A stretch of 64,000 nt of DNA from Solidesulfovibrio aerotolerans (GTDB taxonomy: Bacteria; Desulfobacterota; Desulfovibrionia; Desulfovibrionales; Desulfovibrionaceae): NCBI RefSeq assembly GCF_009856865.1, contig NZ_WVUD01000002.1, forward strand, positions 186,001 through 250,000. The letters run 5' to 3'. Below, in pieces: positions 34,515-43,048 of the stretch. A program made the translations under genes and the position numbers. Below the pieces are notes generated by a model. The model saw only the letters and a list, made by a program, of their open reading frames with translations, was not told the origin of the DNA and made no database searches. Every line of letters begins with the position of its first letter. Position 1 is the first letter of the stretch.

Positions 34515-36653
34515 ATGTCAAACGCCCTGACCCATCGCACCATTCGTATCCTGCCGCCGGAACTGCAAAATCAGATTGCTGCCGGCGAGGTGGTGGAACG
34601 CCCGGCCAGCGTGCTCAAGGAGTTGGTGGAAAACAGCCTCGACTCCGGGGCCAGCCGCATCGAAGCGGCCATCGAAGGCGGCGGGCGCACTGCGGTTATC
34701 ATCCACGATGACGGCTGCGGCATGACGCCCGAAGAGCTGCCCCTGGCACTCACCCGCCACGCCACCAGCAAGATCGCCTCCATGGCCGAACTGGAAACCA
34801 TCGCCAGCTTCGGTTTCCGGGGCGAGGCCCTGCCGAGCATCGCCTCGGTGTCGCGTTTTCAGATCACCTCGCGCCACGAGGCCTTTGAGGAAGGCGCGTT
34901 TGTCACGGTGGAAAACGGCCGCATCGTCGAGCGCGGCCCGGCCGCCCTGGCCAAGGGCACGCGCATCGAGGTGCGCGACCTGTTTGCCGCTGTGCCGGCC
35001 CGGCTCAAATTTCTCAAATCCGAGGCCGTCGAAACCAAACGGGCCACGGAACTGTTCTGCCGGGCAGCGCTCAATCGCCTGGACGTGGCCTTCAAGCTCG
35101 CCGTGGGCGGGCGCACCGTGCACCGCTTCCCGGCCGGCCAGACCCTGGCCGCCCGGTTGGCCGGCATCTGGCCCCCGGCGGTCATCGACGATCTGTTTCC
35201 CCTGGATTACGCCTCCGACGGCGTGCGGGTCACCGGCCTTCTCGGCAAGCCGCTCAAAGCCCAGGCCAAGGCGGATCGCATGTATTTCTACGTCAACGGC
35301 CGCCCGGTCCTGGACCGGGTGCTGTTGGCCGCCGTGCGCGAAGCCTACAAGGGCCGTCTGTTGGCCCGGGAATACCCCCAGGCCGTTATCTTCATGGAGA
35401 TCGAGCCGCAGGACCTCGACGTCAACGTCCATCCGGCCAAGACCGAGGTGCGGTTTCGCGAAGAACAGGCCGTTTTTCTCCATCTGCGTCGGGCGGTGGG
35501 TGCGGCCCTGGACAAGGCCATGGTGCTGCGCGCAGTGCCGGCCCCCCAGCCCTGGGTCAAGGCCGATGGGCAGGCACCGAAATTCTCCAGCCGCCGCGAT
35601 TTCCTGGACGAACTGGTGCGCAGCGACGCACCGGCCCCCCATGAGACGACCCCGGCCGGCCCGCGGGCGCACACTGCCGCGAGCGTGGCCGAAGCCCCAG
35701 CCGCCCCGCTCACGTCCTTTTCCGAGACCCTGCCGCCCCTGCCCGGTGCCGACCAAGGGCCGTTGCGGGTGGGGCAAGCGCCGGGGCAGCGTGGAGCAAC
35801 CCCGGCGGAGCTGCCGCCAGAATCGCCAAGCCATGCGGCCCAGACAGCGACGGACAGGCCCCATGCGGGCCAGACAGCTTCAGGCCAAGGGTATGCGGAC
35901 CGGACAGAGCCGGGCCAAGCCTATCCGGGGCAAACCTATCCGGGCCAGCCGCGGCCGGGCCAAACCCAGACCGGCCAGCCGCGCCATTTCGATCCGCCGG
36001 CCGTGGCCCGCCGCGCCGCCGCCCAAGCCGGCGCCGGGACAGACGACGGGCGGGAAGCAGACGCCCTGCGGGCCAGGACGCCCGAAGAGCTGGAACCGGC
36101 CCTGCCGCCCGGGGTGCGCTATCTGGGCCAGTTCGACGACACCTATCTGATTGTGGATTTCGGCCGGGAGCTGGTGCTGGTGGACCAGCACGCCGCCCAC
36201 GAACGGGTCATCTACGCCGCCATGGAGGCCACCGGGTCCCGGGGGCACAGCCGGCCGCTGGGCCTGCCCGTGGAAATGGCTCTGCATCCCTCGGAACAGA
36301 CCCGGCTGCAAACGCTTTTTTCCGAACTGCGGGCCATGGGCTTTCTCGTCGAGACGCCGCGACCGGGGGTGGCGGCCATTGTCGGCGCGCCGCCGGGCTT
36401 AACCGTCGGCCAGGCCAAGGAATATCTTGGCGCGGCCCTGGCCGGCCAGTCCAAGTCACTCAATGATCTCTGGGTGCTCATGAGCTGCAAGACGGCCATC
36501 AAGGCCGGCACGCGGCTGACCGACGACGAGGCCGTGGCCCTGTTGGCCCAATGGGCCAAGGCCCCGGAACGCGACTACTGCCCCCATGGCCGGCCGGTGA
36601 CGGTGCGCTTTGGCCAGCGCGAAATGGAAAAGATGTTTAAGCGCCGCAAATAG
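34515..36653 (+). CDS. mutL: DNA mismatch repair protein MutL
   Basis: 712 residues from MSNALTHRTIRILPPE, with AAAAGGGGG upstream. The N-terminal GHKL ATPase has NQIAAGEVVERPASVLKELV, NSLDSGA and DDGCGM, with FRGEALPSIASVSR. A low-complexity Pro/Gly/Gln linker (about 375-540) made from imperfect GQ-repeats precedes the dimerisation domain. That domain keeps endonuclease-type motifs (QHAAHERV, SCKTAIKAG, CPHGRP and RFGQRE), but in DQHAAHERVIYA the final Glu of DQHAx2Ex4E is Ala. Mismatch repair strand nicking may therefore be weakened. MutS is not in the window. Confidence 0.94.
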   Translation: MSNALTHRTIRILPPELQNQIAAGEVVERPASVLKELVENSLDSGASRIEAAIEGGGRTAVIIHDDGCGMTPEELPLALTRHATSKIASMAELETIASFGFRGEALPSIASVSRFQITSRHEAFEEGAFVTVENGRIVERGPAALAKGTRIEVRDLFAAVPARLKFLKSEAVETKRATELFCRAALNRLDVAFKLAVGGRTVHRFPAGQTLAARLAGIWPPAVIDDLFPLDYASDGVRVTGLLGKPLKAQAKADRMYFYVNGRPVLDRVLLAAVREAYKGRLLAREYPQAVIFMEIEPQDLDVNVHPAKTEVRFREEQAVFLHLRRAVGAALDKAMVLRAVPAPQPWVKADGQAPKFSSRRDFLDELVRSDAPAPHETTPAGPRAHTAASVAEAPAAPLTSFSETLPPLPGADQGPLRVGQAPGQRGATPAELPPESPSHAAQTATDRPHAGQTASGQGYADRTEPGQAYPGQTYPGQPRPGQTQTGQPRHFDPPAVARRAAAQAGAGTDDGREADALRARTPEELEPALPPGVRYLGQFDDTYLIVDFGRELVLVDQHAAHERVIYAAMEATGSRGHSRPLGLPVEMALHPSEQTRLQTLFSELRAMGFLVETPRPGVAAIVGAPPGLTVGQAKEYLGAALAGQSKSLNDLWVLMSCKTAIKAGTRLTDDEAVALLAQWAKAPERDYCPHGRPVTVRFGQREMEKMFKRRK
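35863..35985 (+). repeat. Tandem imperfect GQ-coding repeats in the MutL linker
   Basis: Units of 12-24 bp such as CGGGCCAGAC, CGGGCCAAGCC and CGGGCCAGCC encode GQ-type tripeptides (for example PGQTYPGQPRPGQTQTGQ). Expansion or contraction would change linker length only. Confidence 0.6.
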
Positions 36654-36658
36654 GCCGT

Positions 36659-36706
36659 GGCCTCCTGCCCGGGCCGGGAAAACCCCGCTCGCCCGCGCAG
36701 GAGGCC
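36659..36706 (+). terminator. Hairpin behind mutL
   Basis: GGCCTCCTGC (36659-36668) pairs with GCAGGAGGCC (36697-36706), with a GC-rich loop that can form an inner stem. No U-tract. Confidence 0.4.
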
Positions 36707-36760
36707 GCGTCAATCCAGCCCCCGCCCGATGGACCAAGAGCCGGACCCGGCTGGGTGCCG

Positions 36761-37111
36761 CTAGAAAATCAGAATCGTATAGCCTTGTTCCGTATAGCCG
36801 GCCATGCCCGGATGGCCGTGCATGTCGTCAAGCAGGACAAGCCCCTCGGCCAGACAGGCCTCCTGGCTGCCGAGCTGATGGGAGCAGGCCCGGCAGGCCC
36901 CGGCGAACAGCCCAAGGGCCTTGGTCTGTTCAAAGAGTCCATGCATGGGATGGGCGGCCTTGGCCAACTCGGCCACAAGCTTGGTCGCCTCCCCTTCCAG
37001 CACCACCTTGGCTTCGTAGCCCTTTTCCCGGTAGTCGATGGCGTTTAACAGCACATGCACAAAACACGACACATTGCCCTGGAAGGCAAAGAGCACGACT
37101 TTTTTATCCAC
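36761..37111 (-). CDS. DsrE-like cytoplasmic protein
   Basis: 116 residues from GTG 37111, chosen because AAAGGAG stands 6 bases upstream. DsrE/DsrF-type Rossmann-like fold: KKVVLFAFQGNV beta strand, NAIDYREKGYEAKVVLEGEA, and GACRACSHQLGSQ with two cysteines in the position of the sulfur-relay Cys. Members carry sulfur in sulfate/sulfite metabolism or act as structural trimers. It is 38 bp downstream of a SagB-like gene in the same direction. The absence of a clear active-site context makes a sulfur-relay role likely but not certain. Confidence 0.78.
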   Translation of the reverse strand: MDKKVVLFAFQGNVSCFVHVLLNAIDYREKGYEAKVVLEGEATKLVAELAKAAHPMHGLFEQTKALGLFAGACRACSHQLGSQEACLAEGLVLLDDMHGHPGMAGYTEQGYTILIF

Positions 37112-37149
37112 GGTTTTCTCCTTTGCGGCCAAAGACCCGGCAGCAGTCC

Positions 37150-37893
37150 TCAGACCTTGCCCACCGGGGCCAGATACAGGGTGAACTCCGTCTCGCCGTC
37201 AAGCCCGAGGAGCCTGTCGCAGGCTTCCTGATCATAGGCGGCGATGGCGCAGGTGCCGGCCCCCACGGCCTCGCAGGCCAGGTATAGATTTTGGCAGACA
37301 TGGCCGGCGTCGAGAGCCATCACCTTGTAAGAAGCCTCGGCGTAGCGCCATTCCATGCGCTCGGGCAGGGCGGTCCAGAAAAACGTGGCCGCGCCCCGGG
37401 ACACAAAGCCCTGGTTATAGGCGGCCAGGGCCACTTCCTCGTCCAGATGCTCCAGGCGGGCGGTTTCGACAAGCGCATGTTCCACCGGCAGATACCGGTA
37501 CAGGGCCGGCTCCAGGCCCCGGACGCGGTAGACGGCCAGATAGGTCTCAAAGGCATGGCGACAGCCGGCCGAGGGCACGGTGCGAAGCCCGCCCGATTCG
37601 CCCGGAGCCTTGCGCAGCCCTTGGGTCGCCCACAGGAGAAAGGACAGCTCGTCCATGGTAAAAAGCTGCTGGCGAAAGCTGCGGTGGGATTTGCGCCGGG
37701 CAATGGCCTCGGCCACGGACACCGCGCCAACGCCGGTCCATTCCCCGGGCCGGGCCAGGGGTATCAGCGCCGCGCCGGCCGGATACGGCTTTTGCAGAGG
37801 CGGCGGCGGCAGCCCCTGATTCTGGGCCGTCTGGGAAAAATCCACCATCTTTCGGATGGTATCTTTTAAAAAGAACTTTAAGTTCACGTTCAT
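37150..37893 (-). CDS. SagB/ThcOx-family dehydrogenase (nitroreductase fold)
   Basis: 247 residues from MNVNLKFFLKDTIRKM, with GGGAGCG upstream. The flavin-binding nitroreductase fold shows RRKSHRSFRQQLFTMDELSFLLWATQG at the start, TVPSAGCRHAFETYL (Ser/Ala-Gly near the FMN site) and DAGHVCQNLYLACEAVGAGTCAIAAYD with the Gly-rich loop. SagB enzymes oxidise azolines in peptide natural products with a YcaO partner. No YcaO or precursor peptide is nearby, so this belongs to the stand-alone group whose role is unknown. It is transcribed with the DsrE-like gene. Confidence 0.85.
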   Translation of the reverse strand: MNVNLKFFLKDTIRKMVDFSQTAQNQGLPPPPLQKPYPAGAALIPLARPGEWTGVGAVSVAEAIARRKSHRSFRQQLFTMDELSFLLWATQGLRKAPGESGGLRTVPSAGCRHAFETYLAVYRVRGLEPALYRYLPVEHALVETARLEHLDEEVALAAYNQGFVSRGAATFFWTALPERMEWRYAEASYKVMALDAGHVCQNLYLACEAVGAGTCAIAAYDQEACDRLLGLDGETEFTLYLAPVGKV

Positions 37894-38012
37894 AGGCGCT
37901 CCCGGCGTCTCGCCTGCCACTGCTGCGCGTCCTTTATCTGTCGGCGTGCCGTCGCCCATCTCGTGTGGCGTTCGCTCATTGCCGCTATGGTTATCCAAGC
38001 ATTAACACGTTA

Positions 38013-38068
38013 AATTTATTATTTTTATTCACAAAAAAAACATAAATGTTTTTTTGTGAACGCGACAC
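38013..38068 (-). terminator. AT-rich 56-bp hairpin element, copy 1
   Basis: AATTTATTATTTTTATTC leading into TTCAC-A8-CAT and ATGT7-GTGAA, which fold into a long AT stem. Copy 2 at 62517-62572 is identical except for 2 bases. On the minus strand the hairpin comes straight after the stop of the 2-oxoacid oxidoreductase beta gene (38068), the position of an intrinsic terminator. Its flanks, not only the stem, are conserved. Confidence 0.75.
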
Positions 38069-38907
38069 TAGGCATACCCGGCCAGGATATCGGCCAAAGC
38101 GGCCTTGTCCGGCTCCTGTACAGCCAGAGGCGTCGGCGGCAAGGGGCCAAACGCCGGCCGGTCGCTTTTCCAGAGCACGCCCAGGGGAATGCGCTCGCCA
38201 AATTCCATGGCCCGGGCCAAAGCCGCCTGGCGGTCGGTGGGATCATGCTCCTCGCCAAGCCGGTAGCAGCGCTCCTTATACCACGCATAGGTGTTGACCT
38301 TGTTAAAGGAAACGCAGGGCTGGAGCACATCAATCAGCGAAAACCCGGGATGGCGCACGGCGGCAACAATCAGCCCGGTCAGATGCTCGATGTCGCCGGA
38401 AAAGCCCCGGGCCACAAAGCCCGCGTCCATGGTCACGGCCACGGCCAAAGGATTAAAGGCAGCCGACGGCGCGCCGTGGGGCTGGGTCTTGGTTTTCTGG
38501 CCCTTGGGCGTGGTCGGACTGGCTTGCCCTTTGGTCAGGCCATAAATCTGGTTGTCGTGAACGATGGCGGTGATGTCGATATTGCGCCGCACTGTGGCCA
38601 GGAAGTGGTTGCCGCCTTCGCCGTAGGAGCAGCCGTCGCCGGATTCGGCCAGGACGGTCAGTTCGGGATTGGCCAGCTTGATACCCGTGGCCGCCGGCAG
38701 GGAACGGCCGTGCAGCCCGTTAAAGACATTGACCCGGATATAATGCGGCGCCTTGGCCGCCTGTCCGATACCCGAGGAGAAAACCACCTTGTGGGGCGGC
38801 AGGCCAAGCTCGGTCAGGGCCGCAACGACCGCTGTTCGGATGGAGAAATTGCCGCAACCCGGGCACCAGGCCGTTTCGAATGCGCCGTACGAATTTGCCG
38901 TGGTCAT
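38068..38907 (-). CDS. 2-oxoacid:ferredoxin oxidoreductase beta subunit
   Basis: 279 residues. TPP-binding motif GDGCSYGEGGNHFLATVRRN (GDG...N pattern) and N-terminal CPGCGNFS with cysteine ligands for an Fe-S cluster. It forms the catalytic alpha-beta core with the gene at 38904. The family oxidises 2-oxoglutarate, 2-oxoisovalerate or indolepyruvate and passes electrons to ferredoxin; the substrate cannot be decided from sequence. The start overlaps the alpha gene stop (ATGA). No separate ferredoxin-like delta subunit is adjacent. Confidence 0.9.
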   Translation of the reverse strand: MTTANSYGAFETAWCPGCGNFSIRTAVVAALTELGLPPHKVVFSSGIGQAAKAPHYIRVNVFNGLHGRSLPAATGIKLANPELTVLAESGDGCSYGEGGNHFLATVRRNIDITAIVHDNQIYGLTKGQASPTTPKGQKTKTQPHGAPSAAFNPLAVAVTMDAGFVARGFSGDIEHLTGLIVAAVRHPGFSLIDVLQPCVSFNKVNTYAWYKERCYRLGEEHDPTDRQAALARAMEFGERIPLGVLWKSDRPAFGPLPPTPLAVQEPDKAALADILAGYA

Positions 38908-40598
38908 TGGCCTGCCTCCGTGAGCCTGTCCAGGATAAAGGCCGCCGTGAACGGCAGCCCGTCGTAGCGCCTGACCAGGGCATTAAATACAAAGCCCGTC
39001 TCCCGGCGAATGAGCCGGGCCAGTTGGCCGGCACAATTGCCTTCCACCATGACCGTGCGCCGGGCCGCTGCCAATGTTGGCAAAAAGGCATCCGGGACCA
39101 GCGGCCAGACCTGGCTGAAATGGAGCACGCAGGCCGCCTCGCCGCGCTCGCGCAAGACCTCGGCCGCTTCCAGGGCCGCCCCCAGGGTGGAGCCCCAGCA
39201 GGCCAGCAGCGTGGCCCCGGCCGGATCGCCGTACACATCCGGCGGCAATGCGGCCTGGGCCAGCCCGTCGGCTTTGCGCAGGCGCTTGTCCTGCATGGTC
39301 ACGCGCACGGCCAAATCCTCGGTCAGATGCCCGTCCGGGGTGTGCTCGTCGCTGTCCAGGACCACAAGTCCTTCGGTGAAACCGGGCAGCAGACGCGGCG
39401 AAACACCCGAGGGCGTGACCGCGTAGCGTTCGTACCCGGCCGTATCGTCCACATGGGTCAGCGGCCGGACAACCGGCGGCAGGGCGGTCAAATCGAAGGG
39501 GGCCACATCGCGCAAGGAATCGGCCAGAAACTGGTCGGTGAGCACAAACACCGGGGACTGGAACCGCTCGGCCGTGTCCACGGCCCGATAGGCCAGATGA
39601 AAGCACTGGCTCAGATCGCCCGGAGCGAAAATGGCCCGGGGAAATTCGCCGTGCCCGGCGTAGAGCACCAGATCAAGATCGGCCTGCTCGGTGCGGGTGG
39701 GCAATCCGGTGGCCGGGCCGGGGCGCTGGGCCACGACGACCACGACCGGGGTTTCGAGCATGCCGGCCAGGGACACCCCCTCGACCATCAGCGCAAAGCC
39801 GCCGCCCGCCGTGGAAACCAGCGGCCGGGCTCCGGCCGACGACGCGCCAAGGGCCATGATGATGGCCGCGATCTCGTCTTCGGCCTGCTCCACGACAACG
39901 CCCATGGCGTCGGCCTGATCAATGATTGTCTGGACCACGGAAGTGCCCGGGGTCATGGGATAAAAGGAGCAGAAATTGACGCCGGCAGCCAGCGCGCCCA
40001 AAGCCAGGGCCTCGTTGCCATTCAGCATCAAACGGGAGCCGGTCTTGGCCGGCGGGGCCGGACAGGCAAAGGCGGCGTTCTGGGCGGCGGTCCAGTCCAT
40101 GGCCGCGGCAAAAACCGCCAGATTGGCGGCAATGACCGCTTCGCCCTTGTGGGCGAATTTCTCCCGGATCAGCCCGGTGATCCAGGCCGGATCAAGGCAG
40201 AGCAGCGCCCCGAGCACACCGAGGGCGGCCATGTTTTCATAGAGCGGCTTGGGGCACAGGTTTTTGTAGGGGATGCCCAGACCGGGCGCACCGTCAAGGC
40301 CGGTCGCGGCATCGGCCAGCACCAGGGCGCGCGCCGAGAGTTTGCTGCGGTGGATGGAGAGTGTTTCGGCGGAAAGCGCCACCAGCAGATCGATGGAATC
40401 GGTTGGGGCGCTCACACGCTCGGGGTCCAGGCGGATGGCAAAGGTGTTGTGCCCGCCCCGCACGCGCGACTGGTAGTCCTGGGTAACGACAATGGCGTAG
40501 CCGGCCCGGATAAGCGCCCGGGCCAGAAATTCGCCCACGGTGACCAGTCCCTGGCCGGCCGCGCCGCCGATGACGATGTTGACGGATACAGCAGCCAT
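38904..40598 (-). CDS. 2-oxoacid:ferredoxin oxidoreductase fused gamma-alpha subunit
   Basis: 564 residues from MAAVSVNIVIGGAAGQGLVT, with GGGAGTG upstream. Residues 1-190 are the gamma domain (GAAGQGLVTVGEFLARAL). Residues about 200-560 are the alpha domain with GNEALALGALAAGVNFCSFYPMTPGT and QAEDEIAA, typical of pyruvate:ferredoxin oxidoreductase-type alpha subunits. Gamma and alpha are fused in this order in the two-subunit KorAB class. It lies in an operon with the beta gene, and the ferritin gene follows upstream with a strong terminator in between. Confidence 0.9.
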   Translation of the reverse strand: MAAVSVNIVIGGAAGQGLVTVGEFLARALIRAGYAIVVTQDYQSRVRGGHNTFAIRLDPERVSAPTDSIDLLVALSAETLSIHRSKLSARALVLADAATGLDGAPGLGIPYKNLCPKPLYENMAALGVLGALLCLDPAWITGLIREKFAHKGEAVIAANLAVFAAAMDWTAAQNAAFACPAPPAKTGSRLMLNGNEALALGALAAGVNFCSFYPMTPGTSVVQTIIDQADAMGVVVEQAEDEIAAIIMALGASSAGARPLVSTAGGGFALMVEGVSLAGMLETPVVVVVAQRPGPATGLPTRTEQADLDLVLYAGHGEFPRAIFAPGDLSQCFHLAYRAVDTAERFQSPVFVLTDQFLADSLRDVAPFDLTALPPVVRPLTHVDDTAGYERYAVTPSGVSPRLLPGFTEGLVVLDSDEHTPDGHLTEDLAVRVTMQDKRLRKADGLAQAALPPDVYGDPAGATLLACWGSTLGAALEAAEVLRERGEAACVLHFSQVWPLVPDAFLPTLAAARRTVMVEGNCAGQLARLIRRETGFVFNALVRRYDGLPFTAAFILDRLTEAGQ

Positions 40599-40615
40599 AC
40601 ACACTCCCTGTCGGC

Positions 40616-40651
40616 AAAAAAACAGGCCGCCCACGCCGGGCGCGGGCGGCC
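40616..40651 (-). terminator. Intrinsic terminator of the ferritin-desulfoferrodoxin unit
   Basis: GGCCGCCC (40625-40632) and GGGCGGCC (40644-40651). On the minus strand it is followed by TG and seven T (complement of the A-run 40616-40622). Confidence 0.75.
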
Positions 40652-40690
40652 AATGGCTTTCCCCTGCGTCCTCAAAGGGGCGCAAGGGCT

Positions 40691-41200
40691 TTAGGCAGTG
40701 ACCGGCGGGACGAACACCCGAGCAGCCAGATCCTTGTCGAGCATAAACGCGCCGCCAGACGTCTGGTCCACCAGCTTTAACTTGGAGATGACGTCAGCAA
40801 CACTGGACTCTTCTTCCACCTGCTCGTCGATAAACCACTTGAGAAACGAGGCCGTGCCGTGGTCGCGCTCCTCAAGGGCCATATCCATGAGCCGATAGAT
40901 GCGGGCGGTAACGCCTTGCTCGTGGTCCAGCGCGTCTTCAAAGACGGCCAGCGGCGAGGCCCAGTCATGGGGGGGCGCGTCGATGGCCTGCAAAATGACC
41001 CGGCCGCCGCGCTCCACAATGTAATTATAGAACTTCTGGGCGTGGAACTTCTCCTCCTGGTCCTGCACATGCAGCCAGTTGGCAAAGCCCATCAGGCCCT
41101 TCTCCTCGAAGTAGGTGGCCATGGAGACATACAGGTAGGCGGAGTAAAGCTCCCAATGTACCTGATCGTTGAGAGCCTTTTCCATAGATTTCGACAGCAT
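40691..41200 (-). CDS. Ferritin
   Basis: 169 residues from MLSKSMEKALNDQVHWELYS, with AAAGGA upstream. The non-heme ferritin four-helix bundle has the ferroxidase residues: Glu in NDQVHWELYSAYLY, HAQKFYNYI and DHGTASFLKWFIDEQVEEE. It stores iron in the cytoplasm, and in sulfate reducers it limits free iron available for Fenton chemistry. The gene follows the desulfoferrodoxin gene with a 2-nt gap, so superoxide reduction and iron storage are co-transcribed. Confidence 0.95.
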   Translation of the reverse strand: MLSKSMEKALNDQVHWELYSAYLYVSMATYFEEKGLMGFANWLHVQDQEEKFHAQKFYNYIVERGGRVILQAIDAPPHDWASPLAVFEDALDHEQGVTARIYRLMDMALEERDHGTASFLKWFIDEQVEEESSVADVISKLKLVDQTSGGAFMLDKDLAARVFVPPVTA

Positions 41201-41202
41201 TG

Positions 41203-41580
41203 TTAGTCCTTTTTCCACAGTCCGTGCAGGTTGCAGTACTCACGGGCGGTAACCGTGGCCGCCTCAATACAGAACTTGGCCTCGGGAGCCTCGCCCGGCT
41301 TTAAAAAGGCCCGGTAGGCCTTGCCGTCGGCGATCAGCTCGATCCACTCGATGTAATGCTTTTCTTCCATGGGGTGGGCCACGGCACCGACCTTGACCAG
41401 ATAGCCGCCGTCGATTTTTTCAATGACCGGGACGTGTTTTTCCTTGGCGGCGTCCACGGTATTCTCGGTCATCAGCTTCATGGGCGCGCCGCAGCAGACC
41501 AACTCGCCTTCCCCGGCATGGAGGACTTCGATGATGTTGCCGCACGCTTCACACTTGTAGATTTCCAGTTGTTTAGCCAT
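41203..41580 (-). CDS. dfx: Desulfoferrodoxin (superoxide reductase)
   Basis: 125 residues. The N-terminal desulforedoxin-like rubredoxin centre has Cys10, Cys13, Cys29 and Cys30; the catalytic centre has the His residues of [21 protein letters not shown] and CNLHG plus the Cys ligand in REYCNLHG. It reduces superoxide to hydrogen peroxide in the cytoplasm, with rubredoxin-type electron donors. It is a marker of anaerobes such as Desulfovibrio. AAAGGAG precedes the ATG. No PerR box was visible in the upstream 60 bp. Confidence 0.97.
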   Translation of the reverse strand: MAKQLEIYKCEACGNIIEVLHAGEGELVCCGAPMKLMTENTVDAAKEKHVPVIEKIDGGYLVKVGAVAHPMEEKHYIEWIELIADGKAYRAFLKPGEAPEAKFCIEAATVTAREYCNLHGLWKKD

Positions 41581-41797
41581 GTCGTATACTCCTTTAAGTC
41601 CCCGATGGATTTATCCGTGGCTGGTTGGGTCGGGGTGGCCCAAACCGTCGGTGACGAGCAACGCAATCTCGTCCTATAAAACACTTCCGGGGGCGATAGG
41701 CAACCCCTGCGGCGGCAAGAGAGTGCTGCCGCTGTAAAGATTTACCCGGATTGGCCGATGAATAAGGCACGGGGAGCGTCCCGGGGAGGAAATCGCC

Positions 41798-42238
41798 ATG
41801 TCCGTCATTCGAGCCTTTGCCGCCATACTGGCCCTTGTGTTCTTCGTTGCCGCCACCGAGCTCGGCCGGCCGGAGACGGCCGTTGCCGGCATGCCGGCTC
41901 CTCTTCCGACCACGCTCACCATCCGCGACGCCTCCCAACCGCCGACCCCTTCCACGCCGGCCAAGCCCTTTGTGTCCCGGCCGGTCAGACAGAAATCAAA
42001 ACGCGCCAGAAAGCCCAGACGCCCGGTCGCGCCGCCCAAGTCGCAACAGCCTTCGGGCCTTGCGCCGGCCGACAAAAACCCCACCGCGCCCAAGCTCGAA
42101 CAGCGATATCAGGCTCCCACCGAGTCCATCTATCCTCTTGAGCCCGAACCGGCCCCGGCCCCGACCCCGGCCAAGGCCCCGGAACCCAAGCCGGCACCGG
42201 CCGCCTTCCCGCCCGAACCGGCCCCGGCGAAAAAATAA
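41798..42238 (+). CDS. Secreted proline-rich protein of unknown function
   Basis: 146 residues. The signal peptide MSVIRAFAAILALVFFVAA is followed by a Pro/Lys/Ala-rich, basic then acidic low-complexity chain that ends PEPAPAKK. No cysteine, no folded domain. Such chains resemble Pro-rich spacers of TonB-like or cell-wall proteins that cross the periplasm. A FlgO-family gene follows after 10 bp, so the two may cooperate at the flagellar or outer-membrane level. Confidence 0.75.
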   Translation: MSVIRAFAAILALVFFVAATELGRPETAVAGMPAPLPTTLTIRDASQPPTPSTPAKPFVSRPVRQKSKRARKPRRPVAPPKSQQPSGLAPADKNPTAPKLEQRYQAPTESIYPLEPEPAPAPTPAKAPEPKPAPAAFPPEPAPAKK

Positions 42239-42248
42239 GGAGACCGCC

Positions 42249-42911
42249 ATGAAGCGCTTCCCCCCCTTGCCTCTGCTCCCCCTGGTGCTGGCGGCGCTGC
42301 TCTCCCCCATGCTCATGGGGGCGCTGTGCGGCTCGGGCAAAACCCCGCCCCCGCCCCAGTATCCCGATGTGGCCATGGCCATGGCTGCCGATCTCGACCG
42401 CCAGCTCGGCCCGCGCCTGGGCATGGGCACGGCCAACAACAGCCGGGGACTCTACTGGCTGGTCATCACCACGCCGGCCGACTTGAACAATCTGGAAAAA
42501 GCCTCGCCGCTCTCGCGCCTTGTGGGCCAGGAACTCTACGCCGCCTTTGTCGGCCTTGGCTACAATGTCCAGGAAATCCGCAAGGCCAGCGACATCATTT
42601 TCAACCGCAGCCAGGGAGAATTCATCCTCACCCGCGACACCAGGGCCCTGGCCACCAAGCGGGCCACGGCAACCCTGGTCCTGGCCGGCACCTACAGCGT
42701 GACCCCGGGCGGCGTGCGCTTTAATCTTGAAGTCATCGACGCCCGCAACAACAATATCATTGCCGCCTCCAGCCGCACCCTGCCCATGGACGCAACCGTC
42801 GGGGCCATGGCCGGCATGAGTCCCACGGCCTTTGTCGCGCCCACGGTTTCCACCACCGATCCGGCCAGCTTCGAGCGGGAAATGACCCCGTACATGAGCC
42901 GCCACTGGTAA
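42249..42911 (+). CDS. FlgO-family outer-membrane protein
   Basis: 220 residues from ATG 42249. The signal peptide (PLPLLPLVLAALLSPMLMG) ends near a Cys (ALCGSG), which could be a lipobox. The FlgO domain (about residues 45-190) shows ADLDRQLGPRL, LSRLVGQELYAAFVGLGYNVQEIRKASDII and ATLVLAGTYSVTPGGVRFNLEVIDARNNNIIAASSRTLPM. FlgO is needed for stable flagella in Vibrio and is found near flagellar or outer-membrane genes. The preceding Pro-rich gene is spaced by 10 bp. Confidence 0.85.
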   Translation: MKRFPPLPLLPLVLAALLSPMLMGALCGSGKTPPPPQYPDVAMAMAADLDRQLGPRLGMGTANNSRGLYWLVITTPADLNNLEKASPLSRLVGQELYAAFVGLGYNVQEIRKASDIIFNRSQGEFILTRDTRALATKRATATLVLAGTYSVTPGGVRFNLEVIDARNNNIIAASSRTLPMDATVGAMAGMSPTAFVAPTVSTTDPASFEREMTPYMSRHW

Positions 42912-42918
42912 CCCTTCG

Positions 42919-42948
42919 TGGTTTGGGCCGGCGGGCCGGCCCAAACCA
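42919..42948 (+). terminator. Intrinsic-type hairpin behind the FlgO gene
   Basis: Perfect 13-bp stem TGGTTTGGGCCGG with a 4-nt loop, 8 nt after the stop. No U-tract. Confidence 0.6.
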
Positions 42949-43048
42949 CGGATCCGGACGACGGGCCGGACGACGCTTTGCGCGGCTTGCCAGGAGCGCC
43001 GCCATCCCCTATCGTCGGTGACCATACTGGTCTCGTAAGGATGGCAGC

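Noticed and set aside
38880-40694. A 604-codon plus-strand frame opposite the oxidoreductase alpha gene
   Set aside because: Shadow frame: Gly/Gln/Arg-rich, no domain, and full coverage by the korA-like gene on the other strand.
41600-41797. PerR or Fur box before the desulfoferrodoxin gene
   Set aside because: No palindrome of the expected type could be found by eye.
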